This document shows, one piece after another, positions 48,781-59,050 of a DNA stretch of 64,000 bases. The translations under genes were made by a program, and so were the position numbers. Each line of letters begins with the position of its first letter. Position 1 is the first letter of the stretch. The notes beneath the pieces are model-generated. The model saw nothing but the letters and a program-made list of their open reading frames with translations, had not been told where the DNA came from and made no database searches. The stretch is from positions 18,248-82,247 of the forward strand of contig CALMEE010000083.1 of the NCBI GenBank assembly GCA_937862885.1. Direction: 5' to 3'. Source of the stretch: an uncultured Planctomycetaceae bacterium. Its GTDB lineage: Bacteria; Planctomycetota; Planctomycetia; Pirellulales; Pirellulaceae.

Positions 48781-49282
48781 GATACTTTCCTATCAAATTT
48801 ACTGGTTTCTTTGATTGTTGAATCATTCGAGAGAATCCCTCTCTACATCAGTAATGGTGAAAGGTAGGGCCAAGAGGCTAGCCGCAGGGATGATTTTTTT
48901 AAAACTTTGGTTTCTCGAGAAAAATGCCGTTGATGCGTCTTTTCGAAAGCTTGCAAACGTTCAACTCGGAGTGGAGGAGAAGGTCGTCAGACACTTCACG
49001 CAGCCCGCAAGCGAGGGATGGATTCGAAATGAGCCTCGAAAAACGACAGGCCAAATACCGAAGTTCGCGGAGCTGAGGCAATCAATGTGAAGGCGTAATC
49101 CACGAAAACTATGTAAACGCACCTTGCACCTTGCTGGGAAGAGGCCGATGGCTCAGGCGAGGGCTGCATTGATGAGCTGAGCAAACGCGAACATGTCTAC
49201 CGCGCGAGGAGCAAGCAACGAGTTTTCGCCGCTTCCATTGCGAGGTGAAAATTTGAGTCACTTCATTTCAAGTGGAATTCGC
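48781..49282. other. Leader/promoter region of second subtilase
   Basis: 502 bp between glnS and the second protease. It shares its last 25 bases and scattered patches with the leader of the first copy, and contains a related weaker hairpin (48829-48843, 5-bp stem). A 5-bp hairpin at 49259-49274 lies just after glnS. No gene is supported. Confidence 0.45.
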
Positions 49283-50953
49283 TTATCCACCCTTCTTGTC
49301 TTTAAGTGAGACAGTGCGGTTAAAGACCAAGCGACCATTTTCCTTCTCAACACTGTCGACACAGAAGTATCCGAGCCGCTCAAACTGAAATGCTTGGCCT
49401 ATCTGAGCTTCCGCTAGTGCCGGCTCCAATTTAGCGTTCGTCACAATATGCAAAGAGTGGGGATTGAGATAATCGAGCCAGTTCTTGCCTTCTTCAATTC
49501 GCGATGGGAACTCGGCGGTGACCAACGCATCGTACAGCCTGATTTCCGCCTCGATCGCCTCGTTTGCAGGGACCCAGTGAATGGTTCCTTTAACTTTCCG
49601 CCCGTCAGGTGCTTGTCCGCCCGCCGTTTCCGGGTCGTAGGAGCATCGCAACTCGACGATATTTCCCGCCGCGTCTTTAACCACCGATTCGCACTTCAGA
49701 AAGTATGCATAACGCAGTCGAACTTCACGGCCGGGAGCCAGTCGGAAAAAGTCCTTGGGTGGATTTTCCATAAAGTCCTCGCGCTCAATGTAAATTTCAC
49801 GCGAGAATGGGACTTCGCGCGTCCCCGCTGTTGCATCTTCAGGATTGTTAATGCAAGTGCGCAGTTCGTGTTGTTGTTCTGCAAAGTTTTCGATCACCAC
49901 CTTAAGCGGATCGAGTACCGCCATGCGGCGCAGGGCGACTGAATTTAAGTGTTCGCGTACGCTGCGCTCCAATACAACCATTTCCGAAGTGCTGTTGAAC
50001 TTCGTTAAGCCGAGTCCATCGCAAAAGTTCCGAATCGATTCCGGCGTATAACCTCGACGGCGCATCCCGCGTAGCGTGGGCATGCGGGGATCATCCCAGC
50101 CGTCGACATAACCTTGTTCAACCAAGAACCGCAAATTGCGCTTGGATAAAATGGTGTAGGTCAAATTCAATTTGGCGAATTCGATCTGCCTTGACGGGAA
50201 GATGCCCAACTTTTCAATGAACCACTCGTACAAAGGCCGATGATGTTCAAATTCAAGCGTACAAAGTGAATGCGTAATTCCCTCTAACGAATCGCTTTGA
50301 CCGTGTGCCCAATCATACGTCGGATAAATACACCATTGATCGCCAGTGCGATGATGATGTGCATGGCGTATCCGATACATGGCCGGATCCCGCAAATTCA
50401 TATTTGATGAGTTCATGTCGATCTTGGCACGCAACGTATAGGTGCCATCGGGAAACTCACCTGCTTTCATGCGTTGGAACAGCTCGAGGTTTTCGGCTAT
50501 CGGGCGGTCCCGGTCAGGGCTGGCTCGGCCTGGTTCGTCCCAGCGCCCACGAAATTCGCTGACCTTGTCTGCCGGCAGACTGCACACGTACGCATCCCCC
50601 TGCTGAATCAATTGCAGTGCGTATTCATACAGCCGTTCGAAATAGTCAGACGCAAAAAATAGCCGGTCTTCCCAATCAAACCCCAGCCAGCGCACGTCCG
50701 CCTGAATCGAATCGACAAACTCCTGGTCTTCGGCAGTCGGGTTGGTATCGTCAAATCGCAAGTTGCATTTCCCGCCAAATTCGCGGGCGATGCCAAAGTT
50801 CACGCAAATCGATTTTGCATGGCCGATGTGCAAATATCCATTTGGCTCGGGTGGGAACCGAGTATGGACGCGCCCGGCATGCTTCCCCGAGGCCTGATCT
50901 TCGTTGATGATTTGTCGTACAAAGTCGACGGATTCTGTTTTATTTTCGTTCAT
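49283..50953 (-). CDS. glnS: Glutaminyl-tRNA synthetase
   Basis: GlnRS charges tRNA-Gln directly with glutamine. The 556-residue product is a class Ib enzyme. It has the HIGH-type motif [17 protein letters not shown] (about 31-47), [23 protein letters not shown], and the KMSKS-equivalent ILSKRNL. The C-terminal half has the beta-barrel anticodon-binding domain ([20 protein letters not shown]). Length equals that of E. coli GlnRS. It lies 14 bases downstream of gltX on the same strand, so the two synthetases are co-transcribed. Confidence 0.96.
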   Translation of the reverse strand: MNENKTESVDFVRQIINEDQASGKHAGRVHTRFPPEPNGYLHIGHAKSICVNFGIAREFGGKCNLRFDDTNPTAEDQEFVDSIQADVRWLGFDWEDRLFFASDYFERLYEYALQLIQQGDAYVCSLPADKVSEFRGRWDEPGRASPDRDRPIAENLELFQRMKAGEFPDGTYTLRAKIDMNSSNMNLRDPAMYRIRHAHHHRTGDQWCIYPTYDWAHGQSDSLEGITHSLCTLEFEHHRPLYEWFIEKLGIFPSRQIEFAKLNLTYTILSKRNLRFLVEQGYVDGWDDPRMPTLRGMRRRGYTPESIRNFCDGLGLTKFNSTSEMVVLERSVREHLNSVALRRMAVLDPLKVVIENFAEQQHELRTCINNPEDATAGTREVPFSREIYIEREDFMENPPKDFFRLAPGREVRLRYAYFLKCESVVKDAAGNIVELRCSYDPETAGGQAPDGRKVKGTIHWVPANEAIEAEIRLYDALVTAEFPSRIEEGKNWLDYLNPHSLHIVTNAKLEPALAEAQIGQAFQFERLGYFCVDSVEKENGRLVFNRTVSLKDKKGG

Positions 50954-50967
50954 AGAAAGTTAGTTAC

Positions 50968-52545
50968 TTACGATTTGATTTGGCTTTTTTTCTCAACCAG
51001 TGCATGGAGTCGGGCCAGACATTCTTGTTTACCCAAAATTGCCAGCGTGTCAAACATACCAAAGCCAGCGGGTTGGCCGGTGACGGCTATCCGCAATGCA
51101 TGAATAATGTGCGATATTTTGAGCTGTCTCACATCGACAAATTGCTGGAGAAAAAGTTCAAGGGATGCCGCGGAAAAATCTTCGTGAGCTTCCAACTCCA
51201 CCATCAATTCTTCCAATAGATCGAGGGCTTGACTCTCGTTTTTGATCCTTTTTTCAAAGGCTTTTTCGTCGATGCGCATGCGGTCATGCGATACAAAGAA
51301 GTAATCGAAGTCGAAAATATCTCCGGCCATGCTTAGACGATCTGCCGCGCTGACCACGACCTGTCGCACTTTATACAAGTCTTGCTCGGAAACCGGATCC
51401 GCGACCAAGCCCGCCTGCTGCAGAAAGGGCAACACGAGATTTGCGCGAGTTTCCACGTCCAGTTGATTAAAATAATGTTGTTGAAAGGCCAATAACTTGG
51501 CAGGATCAAAACTTGCCGGACTCTTGATCACGCGATCCAGCGAAAATGCACGGGTCATTTCTTCAACGTTGAAGTGCTCGGTTTTGTCGTCCAGCGACCA
51601 ACCCAGCAACAACAGGTAGTTCAAAACAGCTTCCGAGCAAAAGCCGATTTTTTGATAGAAATCCGTGAGCACCGGATTAAACGATTCTGGTGTCGTGACC
51701 AAGCCGATGCGTTCCGAAATTGCTAAACCACGATCGTACAGTTTTTTGAAGTCAGGATTTTTAAGGTACTGTGCGATTTTTCGCTTGCTCAATTTGCTCT
51801 GCGACCCAGGTTCTGCGACAAAGGGGATATGTGCGAACTGAGGGAGCGGATAGCCCAGCGACTCAAAAATAAAAACCTGACGAGGCGTATTGGACAGATG
51901 CTCAATGGCCCTCACCACATGCGTGATCTGAAAGTCATAATCATCAACCACGCTGGCCAAGTGGTAAATAAAACTCCCGTCATCCCGTTGAATCACGTGG
52001 TCTTGTTCGCCCTTCCAGGCAAAACTCATTTCGCCACGGATACCGTCCTGAAAGCGGCATTCACCTTCGCGCGGCATCTTAAGACGCACAACCGACTTCC
52101 GCCCTTCCGACTGGAATTTGGCGTGATCAGTTGCATTCGTTGCCATCCAGCGGCGATCGTAGATGAAATCTGTTTTGTTTTCACGTGCGGCTTCGCGCAA
52201 TTGAGCGAACTCTTCTGGCTTCGCATAGTCGTGATAGGCTGCACCCCCGGCAATCAACGCGTCGACCGCTGCCTGATATCGGTCCGCGCGTTGGGATTGA
52301 AAGTAGGGCGCATGCGGACCACCGACTTCGGGGCCCTCATCCCATTCGATGCCCAGCCATCTAAACCCGTCAAGGATCGGCTGTAAGGCTTCTTGTTGGT
52401 TGCGGTTGGCATCCGTGTCGTCAATTCGCAAGATGAATTGCCCTCCGGCTTGCCGTGACAACAGCCAATTAAACAATGCTGTGCGCACGCCACCAATATG
52501 AAGATAACCGGTTGGGCTGGGTGCAAATCGAGTTCGAACAGTCAT
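50968..52545 (-). CDS. gltX: Glutamyl-tRNA synthetase
   Basis: GluRS charges tRNA-Glu. From ATG 52545 the product is 525 residues and starts [20 protein letters not shown], the standard opening; a longer frame to 52590 adds 15 residues without support. The KMSKS-type motif is SKLSKRKIA near 255. [20 protein letters not shown] text ([23 protein letters not shown]) is typical. The C-terminal anticodon-binding helical domain is present. No ribosome site is seen. glnS follows after 14 bases. Confidence 0.96.
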   Translation of the reverse strand: MTVRTRFAPSPTGYLHIGGVRTALFNWLLSRQAGGQFILRIDDTDANRNQQEALQPILDGFRWLGIEWDEGPEVGGPHAPYFQSQRADRYQAAVDALIAGGAAYHDYAKPEEFAQLREAARENKTDFIYDRRWMATNATDHAKFQSEGRKSVVRLKMPREGECRFQDGIRGEMSFAWKGEQDHVIQRDDGSFIYHLASVVDDYDFQITHVVRAIEHLSNTPRQVFIFESLGYPLPQFAHIPFVAEPGSQSKLSKRKIAQYLKNPDFKKLYDRGLAISERIGLVTTPESFNPVLTDFYQKIGFCSEAVLNYLLLLGWSLDDKTEHFNVEEMTRAFSLDRVIKSPASFDPAKLLAFQQHYFNQLDVETRANLVLPFLQQAGLVADPVSEQDLYKVRQVVVSAADRLSMAGDIFDFDYFFVSHDRMRIDEKAFEKRIKNESQALDLLEELMVELEAHEDFSAASLELFLQQFVDVRQLKISHIIHALRIAVTGQPAGFGMFDTLAILGKQECLARLHALVEKKSQIKS

Positions 52546-52650
52546 AAATACGCGGCTATCTTTTGCAATGAAAAAACGCAAATTCTCCAAATGCCAACTA
52601 ATTTTCCGGTGCAGCGGAATTATTGATGTTGGCTAACAAATTGACAACTC

Positions 52651-52953
52651 TCAATATTGGAGTTGCGTGATGATACATAAACGTCCGCTCGCATGTACCT
52701 GCTCGAACCAAATGGTGAGCAAACTGCTCGTCTCACTTTCCAGCGTGCATGAAACGAATTGCACAACAGTACGCAGCCAGTCAAGCGTCGCAAGGCGACG
52801 GCGAACAAGCATCAGCGCCGATTGAAAAACGACAGACAAATTAACCGACTCAGCTTCGACCAAACGATCGGACGTGGGCAAAACCAGCACTTTCACACGC
52901 GATGGCATTTGTAACATTTCAATGACGGAGATCTTGCGCCGCAGAAACCGCAT
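52651..52953 (-). CDS. Possible 100-residue hypothetical protein
   Basis: An ATG at 52953, 14 bases after the stop of the preceding small gene, opens a 100-codon frame (MRFLRRKISVIEMLQMPSRV...). It has mixed hydrophobic and charged segments such as VKVLVLPTSDRLVEAESVNL. Spacing and strand fit a two-gene unit with its upstream neighbour. There is no ribosome site and no recognised family, so it may be a chance frame. Confidence 0.35.
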   Translation of the reverse strand: MRFLRRKISVIEMLQMPSRVKVLVLPTSDRLVEAESVNLSVVFQSALMLVRRRLATLDWLRTVVQFVSCTLESETSSLLTIWFEQVHASGRLCIITQLQY

Positions 52954-52967
52954 GACTCGAACGCATA

Positions 52968-53195
52968 TTAGGCCCAATCAAATCCGGTCTCGTTTTTGAT
53001 GCGCTCCTCAAAGTTTCCGAGCAACCCGCCAATGACATCCCATTTACGTGGGCGGCGCACCTCGACATCTCCGTGCTCGTTCACTCTCACAATCGTCGAT
53101 TTCAAAACGCCAGCCTCGGTCAAATCAGTGTCGCTAAACTCTCCATCGGTGATCACTCGGCTTAAAGTTTCACCAGTCATTTCAATAAATCTCAT
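52968..53195 (-). CDS. 75-residue conserved-looking hypothetical protein
   Basis: From ATG 53195 the product begins MRFIEMTGETLSRVITDGEF. It contains VLKSTIVRVNEHGDVEVRRP and ends LLGNFEERIKNETGFDW. The pattern suggests a short beta-rich fold with regular charge alternation, and codon use looks genuine. A longer frame to 53402 runs through less convincing sequence. I believe similar short proteins occur in other planctomycetes but cannot name a family. It lies upstream of gltX on the same strand. Confidence 0.6.
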   Translation of the reverse strand: MRFIEMTGETLSRVITDGEFSDTDLTEAGVLKSTIVRVNEHGDVEVRRPRKWDVIGGLLGNFEERIKNETGFDWA

Positions 53196-54136
53196 GATTC
53201 TCAATCGGTTCCAATTCTCAAAGTGCGCGGAGTAATTTTTACGGAAAAGGTTTGAACCTACAGGCTTTGTAAGCCGGTGGCTTCGTTCCTGGGTGAAAAA
53301 GTAAACTCGACTTAAGGTTGTTAACTCCGCAAATTTGCGCATCCTCAAAAGAAATCGCAATGCCGAGACAGTCGGAGGTAAACCGCCGCCAAACAACGTC
53401 ACTCAAGTTTTTGAGACGAGAATAAGTGAAAAACAACTTCGATCAACCCGGAAATAAGTTGTTGATCATTCGAGTAACCGAAACACAACAACCATTTATG
53501 CACCGTTGCCAGTTTTATTGCCACGATGCAACGTCGGCTAGGTTAGGCTAAGTAGACACCACCATCTTTCCCCCTTGACTGGCATCCAGGGCGCTTTGCG
53601 TCTGGCGTAAAAAAGAGGAAGAGCGCTGGTGATTACCCGTTGGCTGTACAAACGATTCCTCCGCGAGATGAACTTGCTGGAGGGCCGAAAATACGAACTT
53701 AACCTTCACTCGGTAGATAAGATCATAATCTAGTTCAACAATTTTCGCTACGCTACATCGACGACTTTGCCCAGACTTGACGTTCCCGATTTCTACGCCT
53801 ACCTCAGCCTTCTTCTTGCCTGGAAACGGGAAGTTGCGCGATGAGAAAAAAGCGCCGAGAGTCGTCGCAACGAAAATGACTTGGCAGTTTCTGCGGACAT
53901 CAAGATAACGGCTTTTCCACAACGGATAATATCGATGGGCATGGAGACATTTTATCTGCTTACAACATTCTGCCGTGCTCACACTCGTTGGGAATGAATT
54001 GACTTTATTTAGGAATTTCTGCAGATGTGGGAAATTGTTTTTCTCTGGGGGTAAACAATTGAGGACAAATGCTCTACATTGTCGTGAGCGGTTACGTTTT
54101 CTCAAACGCAGAAACCATCGAAATCGGGATAGATCT
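53196..54136. other. Long intergenic region before ThuA gene
   Basis: 941 bp with no gene I can support. A 203-codon frame on the minus strand (53548-54156) lacks internal Met codons and overlaps the ThuA start. Two mutually exclusive stems occur at 53432-53439/53456-53463 and 53441-53447/53461-53467. The right end should hold the promoter of the ThuA gene. Confidence 0.4.
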
Positions 54137-55063
54137 ATGACATACGAACTCCGCACAACTCACAATCCTCTTGGGCTCGTCGCAATCGTGTTCCTTTGTA
54201 GCATACTCGGTGTCAACCTGAACGTTTCTACTGTGGCTCAAGAGAAAATTAGCGTTTTGATTGTCGATGGTCAAAACAATCATGGCAATTGGCCACAGAC
54301 GACGGAGATGATGAAGTCGTATCTGGTCGAAAGTGGTCGGTTCACGGTCGAAATTGCCCGAACTAAACCATCAGGCGTTGATGCCGACTTCCGCCCCGAG
54401 TTCCAAAAATATGATGTCGTTCTTTCCAACTACAATGGCACTGATTGGCCAAAAGCAACTCAGGATGCGTTCGTCGAGTACATGCAGAACGGCGGCGGTT
54501 TCGTCGTGATCCACGCGGCCAATAATGCGTTTCCCAACTGGACGGAATACAACAAAATAATCGGCCTTGGAGGGTGGGGCGGCCGCAATGAAAAGCATGG
54601 TCCCTACTGGTACTTCGATGCCGATAAGTTGATTAAGGATACCCGCCCAGGTGGCGCAGGTAGCCATGGTCGCCAGCACCCCTATCGCATGACGATGCGA
54701 GATGAGCATCCGATTACGAAAGATATGCCCAAAACTTGGATGCATGCAAATGACGAGTTGTACGATCGAATGCGTGGCTCGGGCACCAATATGAAGGTGT
54801 TGGCGACAGCATTCGCTGACCCTGCGACAGGGGGATCAGGAAATCACGAACCCATCGTGATTGCATTGGAGTACGGCAAGGGCCGCGTCTTCCATAATAT
54901 GATGGGGCATGGCAATGATTCGCAACAATGCGTCGGGTTCATAACGTTGTTATTGCGAGGAGCCGAATGGGCTGGTACCGGTGAAGTTACCGTGGAAATT
55001 CCGGATGATTTTCCAACTGACGAAAAGGTATCAGTTCGTGAATTTCAATTCGAAGATCGCTGA
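54137..55063 (+). CDS. Exported ThuA-domain protein
   Basis: ThuA domains have a class I glutamine-amidotransferase-like fold and occur in trehalose or other sugar utilisation loci. In planctomycetes they are often secreted, with unknown activity. From ATG 54137 the product is 308 residues with a signal-like segment (LGLVAIVFLCSILGVNL) and then ISVLIVDGQNNHGNWPQTT, the ThuA opening. FVVIHAANNAFPNW and NHEPIVIALEYGKGRVFHNMMGH are family-typical. Its TGA overlaps the next ATG by one base, which implies co-translation with the GT39-like protein. Confidence 0.9.
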   Translation: MTYELRTTHNPLGLVAIVFLCSILGVNLNVSTVAQEKISVLIVDGQNNHGNWPQTTEMMKSYLVESGRFTVEIARTKPSGVDADFRPEFQKYDVVLSNYNGTDWPKATQDAFVEYMQNGGGFVVIHAANNAFPNWTEYNKIIGLGGWGGRNEKHGPYWYFDADKLIKDTRPGGAGSHGRQHPYRMTMRDEHPITKDMPKTWMHANDELYDRMRGSGTNMKVLATAFADPATGGSGNHEPIVIALEYGKGRVFHNMMGHGNDSQQCVGFITLLLRGAEWAGTGEVTVEIPDDFPTDEKVSVREFQFEDR

Positions 55064-56634
55064 TGTTCCGCAAACTGCGGTTCCTGCTTTTTGCCGGCGC
55101 GTTAGGCGGCATTGTCCTTGTATTTGCCAGCCAGTGGAAGCAACTGGCTGACCGACCGCTATGGTTGGACGAACTTCATACAAGTTGGGTGATCGCGAAT
55201 GGCTGGTCAGGCGCGCTCCCTCGCGCCAATATCAGTAACCAAGGTCCTCTATACTTCTTAAGCGTCAGTGTAGTAACCAGCAAGACAGAGCCTACGAAGC
55301 AAAGTCTACGTTTGTTGTCAGGCATCGCGCATGGGATCGCAATACTGTGCATCGGGCTGATCGTGGTCCGTTGGTTTCGTAGCCCGTTGTTGGGTCTAGT
55401 TGTGGCTTGGATGTATGCGTTCCATGATTGGCAACTTTGGTATGCGGCTGAAGCCCGCTGTTACAGCCTCGTCGCGTTACTTTCCATTGTACAGATTGCT
55501 CTACTCGTCGAGTTGATTTCATCCGGAGCGACTGAACAATCGCGCGGCGTTCGCTGGTCGATTGGTCTGGTTTGGGTACTGCTGGCGATTGTACTGTTTT
55601 ACATCCACTACACGACGATCGTGTTGACCTTCGCTCAACTTGCCTTTTTTGCCGGTCTATGCGTAAAGTGGCCGGAACGAGTGAATGACTACACTTTTCG
55701 TTTTCGAACGCTATTGCTGACCGGCTTGTTCGTGGCCCTGCTCCCCGGAATCTGGCACGCGAGTTCGATTACGGGGAGAAATTACGACTGGCAACTTATC
55801 AGCGACGTGCGGCAATTCATCGGTTTTCAAATCTCCGCAGGCGTGACTTTATTGGGTTTGCCTGTCCTACTTCTCGTCGCGTGTTGGTTGGTTGAGCCGA
55901 CCCGCACCGCGATTTTGGATGTGCGCTTGGTGATTCTATTCGTGGGCTCGTTGATTCCTGGCTTGATGATCATGGCGCTTGAGTCGGGGAGCATACTGCA
56001 TTTGGCTCATCCGCGGTTTGCAATCGGGTCATTAGCGATTACGTTTTTGTTGTCGGCGGGGCTGCTTGCAAAAATTCCTCATGATCGATTGCGCATGTTG
56101 GGGATTTTGGCAACCATCGTCTTGTTTTCAGTCACGAATTCCGGGCCCCTCAGTCCAGTTCGCCAAGTTGGCTCAAACCTGGAAATTCCGATGGGGAGAA
56201 CTGGAACAATTCAAGTTGAAGACTGGGAAAGCATGGCTTTCGAGATCCGTCAACGACTTGCGCATCAGATTAAACCCGTCTTTGTATTCCCCAACTTGGT
56301 TGAAGATTCCTATTATAGCCGCTATCCGTCCGCAGCCCTTGATGACTATTATCGTTTTCCGTTGGCGGGCATTTACAATTTTTCAAGGCTGGGCGACGTG
56401 CCTCTGGCGGGTCGATCTTTGGAAAGTAAGTTGCCTTTTCGAGCGGAAGATTTGTTGGCCATGGCGAGTTTTTCTGGCGGGATCTGCCTTGTGCGCGGCG
56501 ATAAAGCAACGCTCCAGTATCTTTTGTCAAAGTGCGAACGGCAATTCAACGATGGCAATGTTGCACTGAAGATTGATCCAAACATTTTGCAGCAGGGGGT
56601 CCTTCACTTATTCGAACTCGAATTCCGCGAATAG
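55063..56634 (+). CDS. GT39-like polytopic glycosyltransferase
   Basis: The 523-residue product has about ten membrane helices. Its N-terminal first loop carries LADRPLWLDELHTSW, with the Asp36-Glu37 pair expected at the catalytic site of PMT/ArnT-type lipid-linked sugar transferases. GPLYFL and AEARCYSLVALLS follow. The soluble C-terminal domain of about 130 residues contains FVFPNLVEDSYYSRYPSAAL. The start overlaps the ThuA stop (TGATG). Acceptor and donor are unknown; an undecaprenyl- or polyprenyl-linked sugar is usual for the family. Confidence 0.8.
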   Translation: MFRKLRFLLFAGALGGIVLVFASQWKQLADRPLWLDELHTSWVIANGWSGALPRANISNQGPLYFLSVSVVTSKTEPTKQSLRLLSGIAHGIAILCIGLIVVRWFRSPLLGLVVAWMYAFHDWQLWYAAEARCYSLVALLSIVQIALLVELISSGATEQSRGVRWSIGLVWVLLAIVLFYIHYTTIVLTFAQLAFFAGLCVKWPERVNDYTFRFRTLLLTGLFVALLPGIWHASSITGRNYDWQLISDVRQFIGFQISAGVTLLGLPVLLLVACWLVEPTRTAILDVRLVILFVGSLIPGLMIMALESGSILHLAHPRFAIGSLAITFLLSAGLLAKIPHDRLRMLGILATIVLFSVTNSGPLSPVRQVGSNLEIPMGRTGTIQVEDWESMAFEIRQRLAHQIKPVFVFPNLVEDSYYSRYPSAALDDYYRFPLAGIYNFSRLGDVPLAGRSLESKLPFRAEDLLAMASFSGGICLVRGDKATLQYLLSKCERQFNDGNVALKIDPNILQQGVLHLFELEFRE

Positions 56635-56856
56635 TCAATTCGTTCAATCTCGTTCGGAGGTAGCCAAGTCCTATTCTTGCGACTCTAGCGGAACCCGAAA
56701 CGAAACTGGGTTGCCTTCTCTGCATATTGCGTCGAAAGGCATGGTTGTTAATGAATGTGCAGTCTGCGAGGATACCTGGAGTGTCGACAGGATACGCAAG
56801 GCCGACACAGAATGTGTAGTTCGAAAAATCTGGTTTACAAAGCGGGGAAAAGTGTC

Positions 56857-58596
56857 ATGGCAAAGTGGTTAGCTCTGTATCTATTTGCGTTAAGTGTGCT
56901 TTGCGTAGCTACAAGCAGTGTTTTGGTAGCGCAGGGGGTCGAATCGAGCAAGTCGCGATTTTTACTGCGGTTGAAAGAAATAGCTACTCCGCCTTTGGAT
57001 GGTCGATTGCTATTGATGTTTTCGACGGATGGAAGCAACGAGCCACGTTTTCAAATCACAGACAACTTTCGATCGCAACAGGTTTTTGGCATTGATGTCG
57101 AGAACTGGGATGGCGGGGAGTACGCGATTGATGCCAGCGCCTTTGGTTATCCGCAGCGATCGCTGGAAGAGATTCGGCGAGGAAGATATTTTGTTCAAGC
57201 GTTTTTTCACGAATACGAAACTTTCCATCGATCCGACGGCCACATCGTGAAACTGCCCATGGATCGAGGTGAAGGACAGGTCTGGAACAAGGCGCCCGGA
57301 AATCGCTACTCGATACCGGTGGAGATTGAATTCGATCCACACACGGAAGTTCGGCAAACGATCGTTTTGGACCAAGTGATTCCACCGATCGAGCCACCTG
57401 CGGACACGGACTACATTAAACACATTCGCATCCAAAGCGAGTTGCTCAGTGAGTTTTGGGGACGTCCCATGTATCTGGGGGCTCACGTTTTGTTACCGGA
57501 AGGGTTTGAAGAAAACCCGGATGCCCGGTATCCGCTGGCTATTTTTCACGGCCACTTCTCACATGACTTCGGCGGCTTTCGCACTGAGCCACCCGATCCA
57601 GATCTGGAGCCCGATTACAGCGAGCGGTTCAGGCTGGCTGGATACAATCGAATTATTCAGCAAGAGGCTTACGACTTCTACAAGATCTGGACGGGACCAG
57701 ATTTTCCGCGCATGTTGGTGGTTGAAATACAACATGCAAATCCTTACTACGACGATTCGTATGCCGTGAATTCGGCAAACATTGGTCCCTACGGCGATGC
57801 CATAACCTACGAGTTAATTCCGGAAATTGAACGGCGGTTTCGTGGCATCGGTCAGGGCTGGGCACGGTGTCTGTATGGTGGGTCAACTGGAGGTTGGGAG
57901 GCGTTGGCGGCTCAAGTCTTTTATCCGGATGAATACAATGCCTGCTACGCAGCCTGCCCAGATCCGATCGACTTCAGGCAATACACAGTGGTCAACATCT
58001 ACGAGGACGAAAACGCCTATTTTCAGTTCGGACCGTTCGGCTACGTGGCGCGACCGGGGAGGCGAAACTACTTGGGACATATTGATGCCACTTTAGAGAA
58101 CATGAACCATTACGAATTGGCTTTGGGCACGAAAGGTCGTTCCGGTCAGCAATGGGACGTGTGGCAGGCCGTCTATTCTCCGGTTGGCGCAGATGGTTAT
58201 CCGCAACCGATTTGGGACAAGTTTACGGGAAAGATTGATCATGAAGTGGCTTCGCACTGGCGTGAGAATTTTGATCTGGTCCACATCATGCGGCGCGATT
58301 GGAGGGCTCTCGGCCCCAAGTTGGCCGGGAAGATCCACATCTATTGCGGAGACATGGACAACTACTATTTAAACAATGCCGTGTATCTGGCCGAGGAATT
58401 TTTGGTTACGGCCGAACCACCCTACGGTGGCGAGATCACTTACGGCGACCGGGCCGAGCATTGCTGGAACGGTGACCCAACCCAGCCCAACGCCATCTCT
58501 CGGCTGCGCTACCATCGTATGTTTGTCCCGCGATTCGCCGAGCGCATCTTGAAATCCGCACCCGAGGGAGCCGACACGACGAGCTGGCGATATTAA
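56857..58596 (+). CDS. Exported esterase-like alpha/beta hydrolase
   Basis: From ATG 56857 the product is 579 residues with a clear signal peptide (MAKWLALYLFALSVLCVATS, ending near VAQG). The first 200 residues include a beta-sandwich-like region. The second half is an esterase of the Fes/esterase D type. The nucleophile motif is GGSTGGWEAL near 340, preceded by SANIGPYGDAITYELIPEIE, typical of that family. The probable catalytic His is in GDRAEHCWNG near the end. The in-frame extension to 56755 lacks a signal. The substrate is unknown; secreted carbohydrate esters are plausible. Confidence 0.85.
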   Translation: MAKWLALYLFALSVLCVATSSVLVAQGVESSKSRFLLRLKEIATPPLDGRLLLMFSTDGSNEPRFQITDNFRSQQVFGIDVENWDGGEYAIDASAFGYPQRSLEEIRRGRYFVQAFFHEYETFHRSDGHIVKLPMDRGEGQVWNKAPGNRYSIPVEIEFDPHTEVRQTIVLDQVIPPIEPPADTDYIKHIRIQSELLSEFWGRPMYLGAHVLLPEGFEENPDARYPLAIFHGHFSHDFGGFRTEPPDPDLEPDYSERFRLAGYNRIIQQEAYDFYKIWTGPDFPRMLVVEIQHANPYYDDSYAVNSANIGPYGDAITYELIPEIERRFRGIGQGWARCLYGGSTGGWEALAAQVFYPDEYNACYAACPDPIDFRQYTVVNIYEDENAYFQFGPFGYVARPGRRNYLGHIDATLENMNHYELALGTKGRSGQQWDVWQAVYSPVGADGYPQPIWDKFTGKIDHEVASHWRENFDLVHIMRRDWRALGPKLAGKIHIYCGDMDNYYLNNAVYLAEEFLVTAEPPYGGEITYGDRAEHCWNGDPTQPNAISRLRYHRMFVPRFAERILKSAPEGADTTSWRY

Positions 58597-58681
58597 CGCC
58601 GAAGATGTCCATTTCTATTATTGCGCTAGGATGCGGCGTCGTATGGATTTCACATCTGTCAGCACGAGTTAGCGGTGAAGC

Positions 58682-59050
58682 ATGCTCAACTGGTATTTTG
58701 GTTGGTGTTCGATCATTGCCGCATTTGCCAGTGGGGCGATCATAGGGCTATTCTTCTACTGTGATCAGTTCCTGGGAGGCTACGCGTCCTTTCGACGGCG
58801 GATTTTGCGCCTGGGACATATTGCGCTAGCGGCATTGGGCATGATGAATGTGCTTGTGGGAATTGATCAGCTGCAGCGGAACCTCGAATATCCGATTTTA
58901 GCACAGTGGGGATTGATACTAGGGGGAATCACTATGCCGGCAATGTGTTTTTTGAGTGCTTGGCGTCCAGTGTTTCGGCATCTGTTTTTTATTCCTGTTG
59001 CATTGCTCATCGTTGGGGCAATCGAAATCCTGAAAGTGGGGCCGAGATGA
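58682..59050 (+). CDS. Small four-helix membrane protein
   Basis: The 122-residue product contains four hydrophobic helices (residues about 5-27, 42-58, 72-90 and 99-116). The first segment reads IIAAFASGAIIGLFFYCDQFLGG. No catalytic motif is visible. Its stop overlaps the start of the radical SAM gene as ATGA, so the two are translationally coupled and likely work together. The esterase gene lies 85 bases upstream. I do not recognise a family. Confidence 0.72.
   Translation: MLNWYFGWCSIIAAFASGAIIGLFFYCDQFLGGYASFRRRILRLGHIALAALGMMNVLVGIDQLQRNLEYPILAQWGLILGGITMPAMCFLSAWRPVFRHLFFIPVALLIVGAIEILKVGPR

Noticed and set aside
53548..54156. 203-codon frame on the minus strand
   Set aside because: No internal Met or ribosome site, unusual composition, overlaps the ThuA start, and no recognisable motif.
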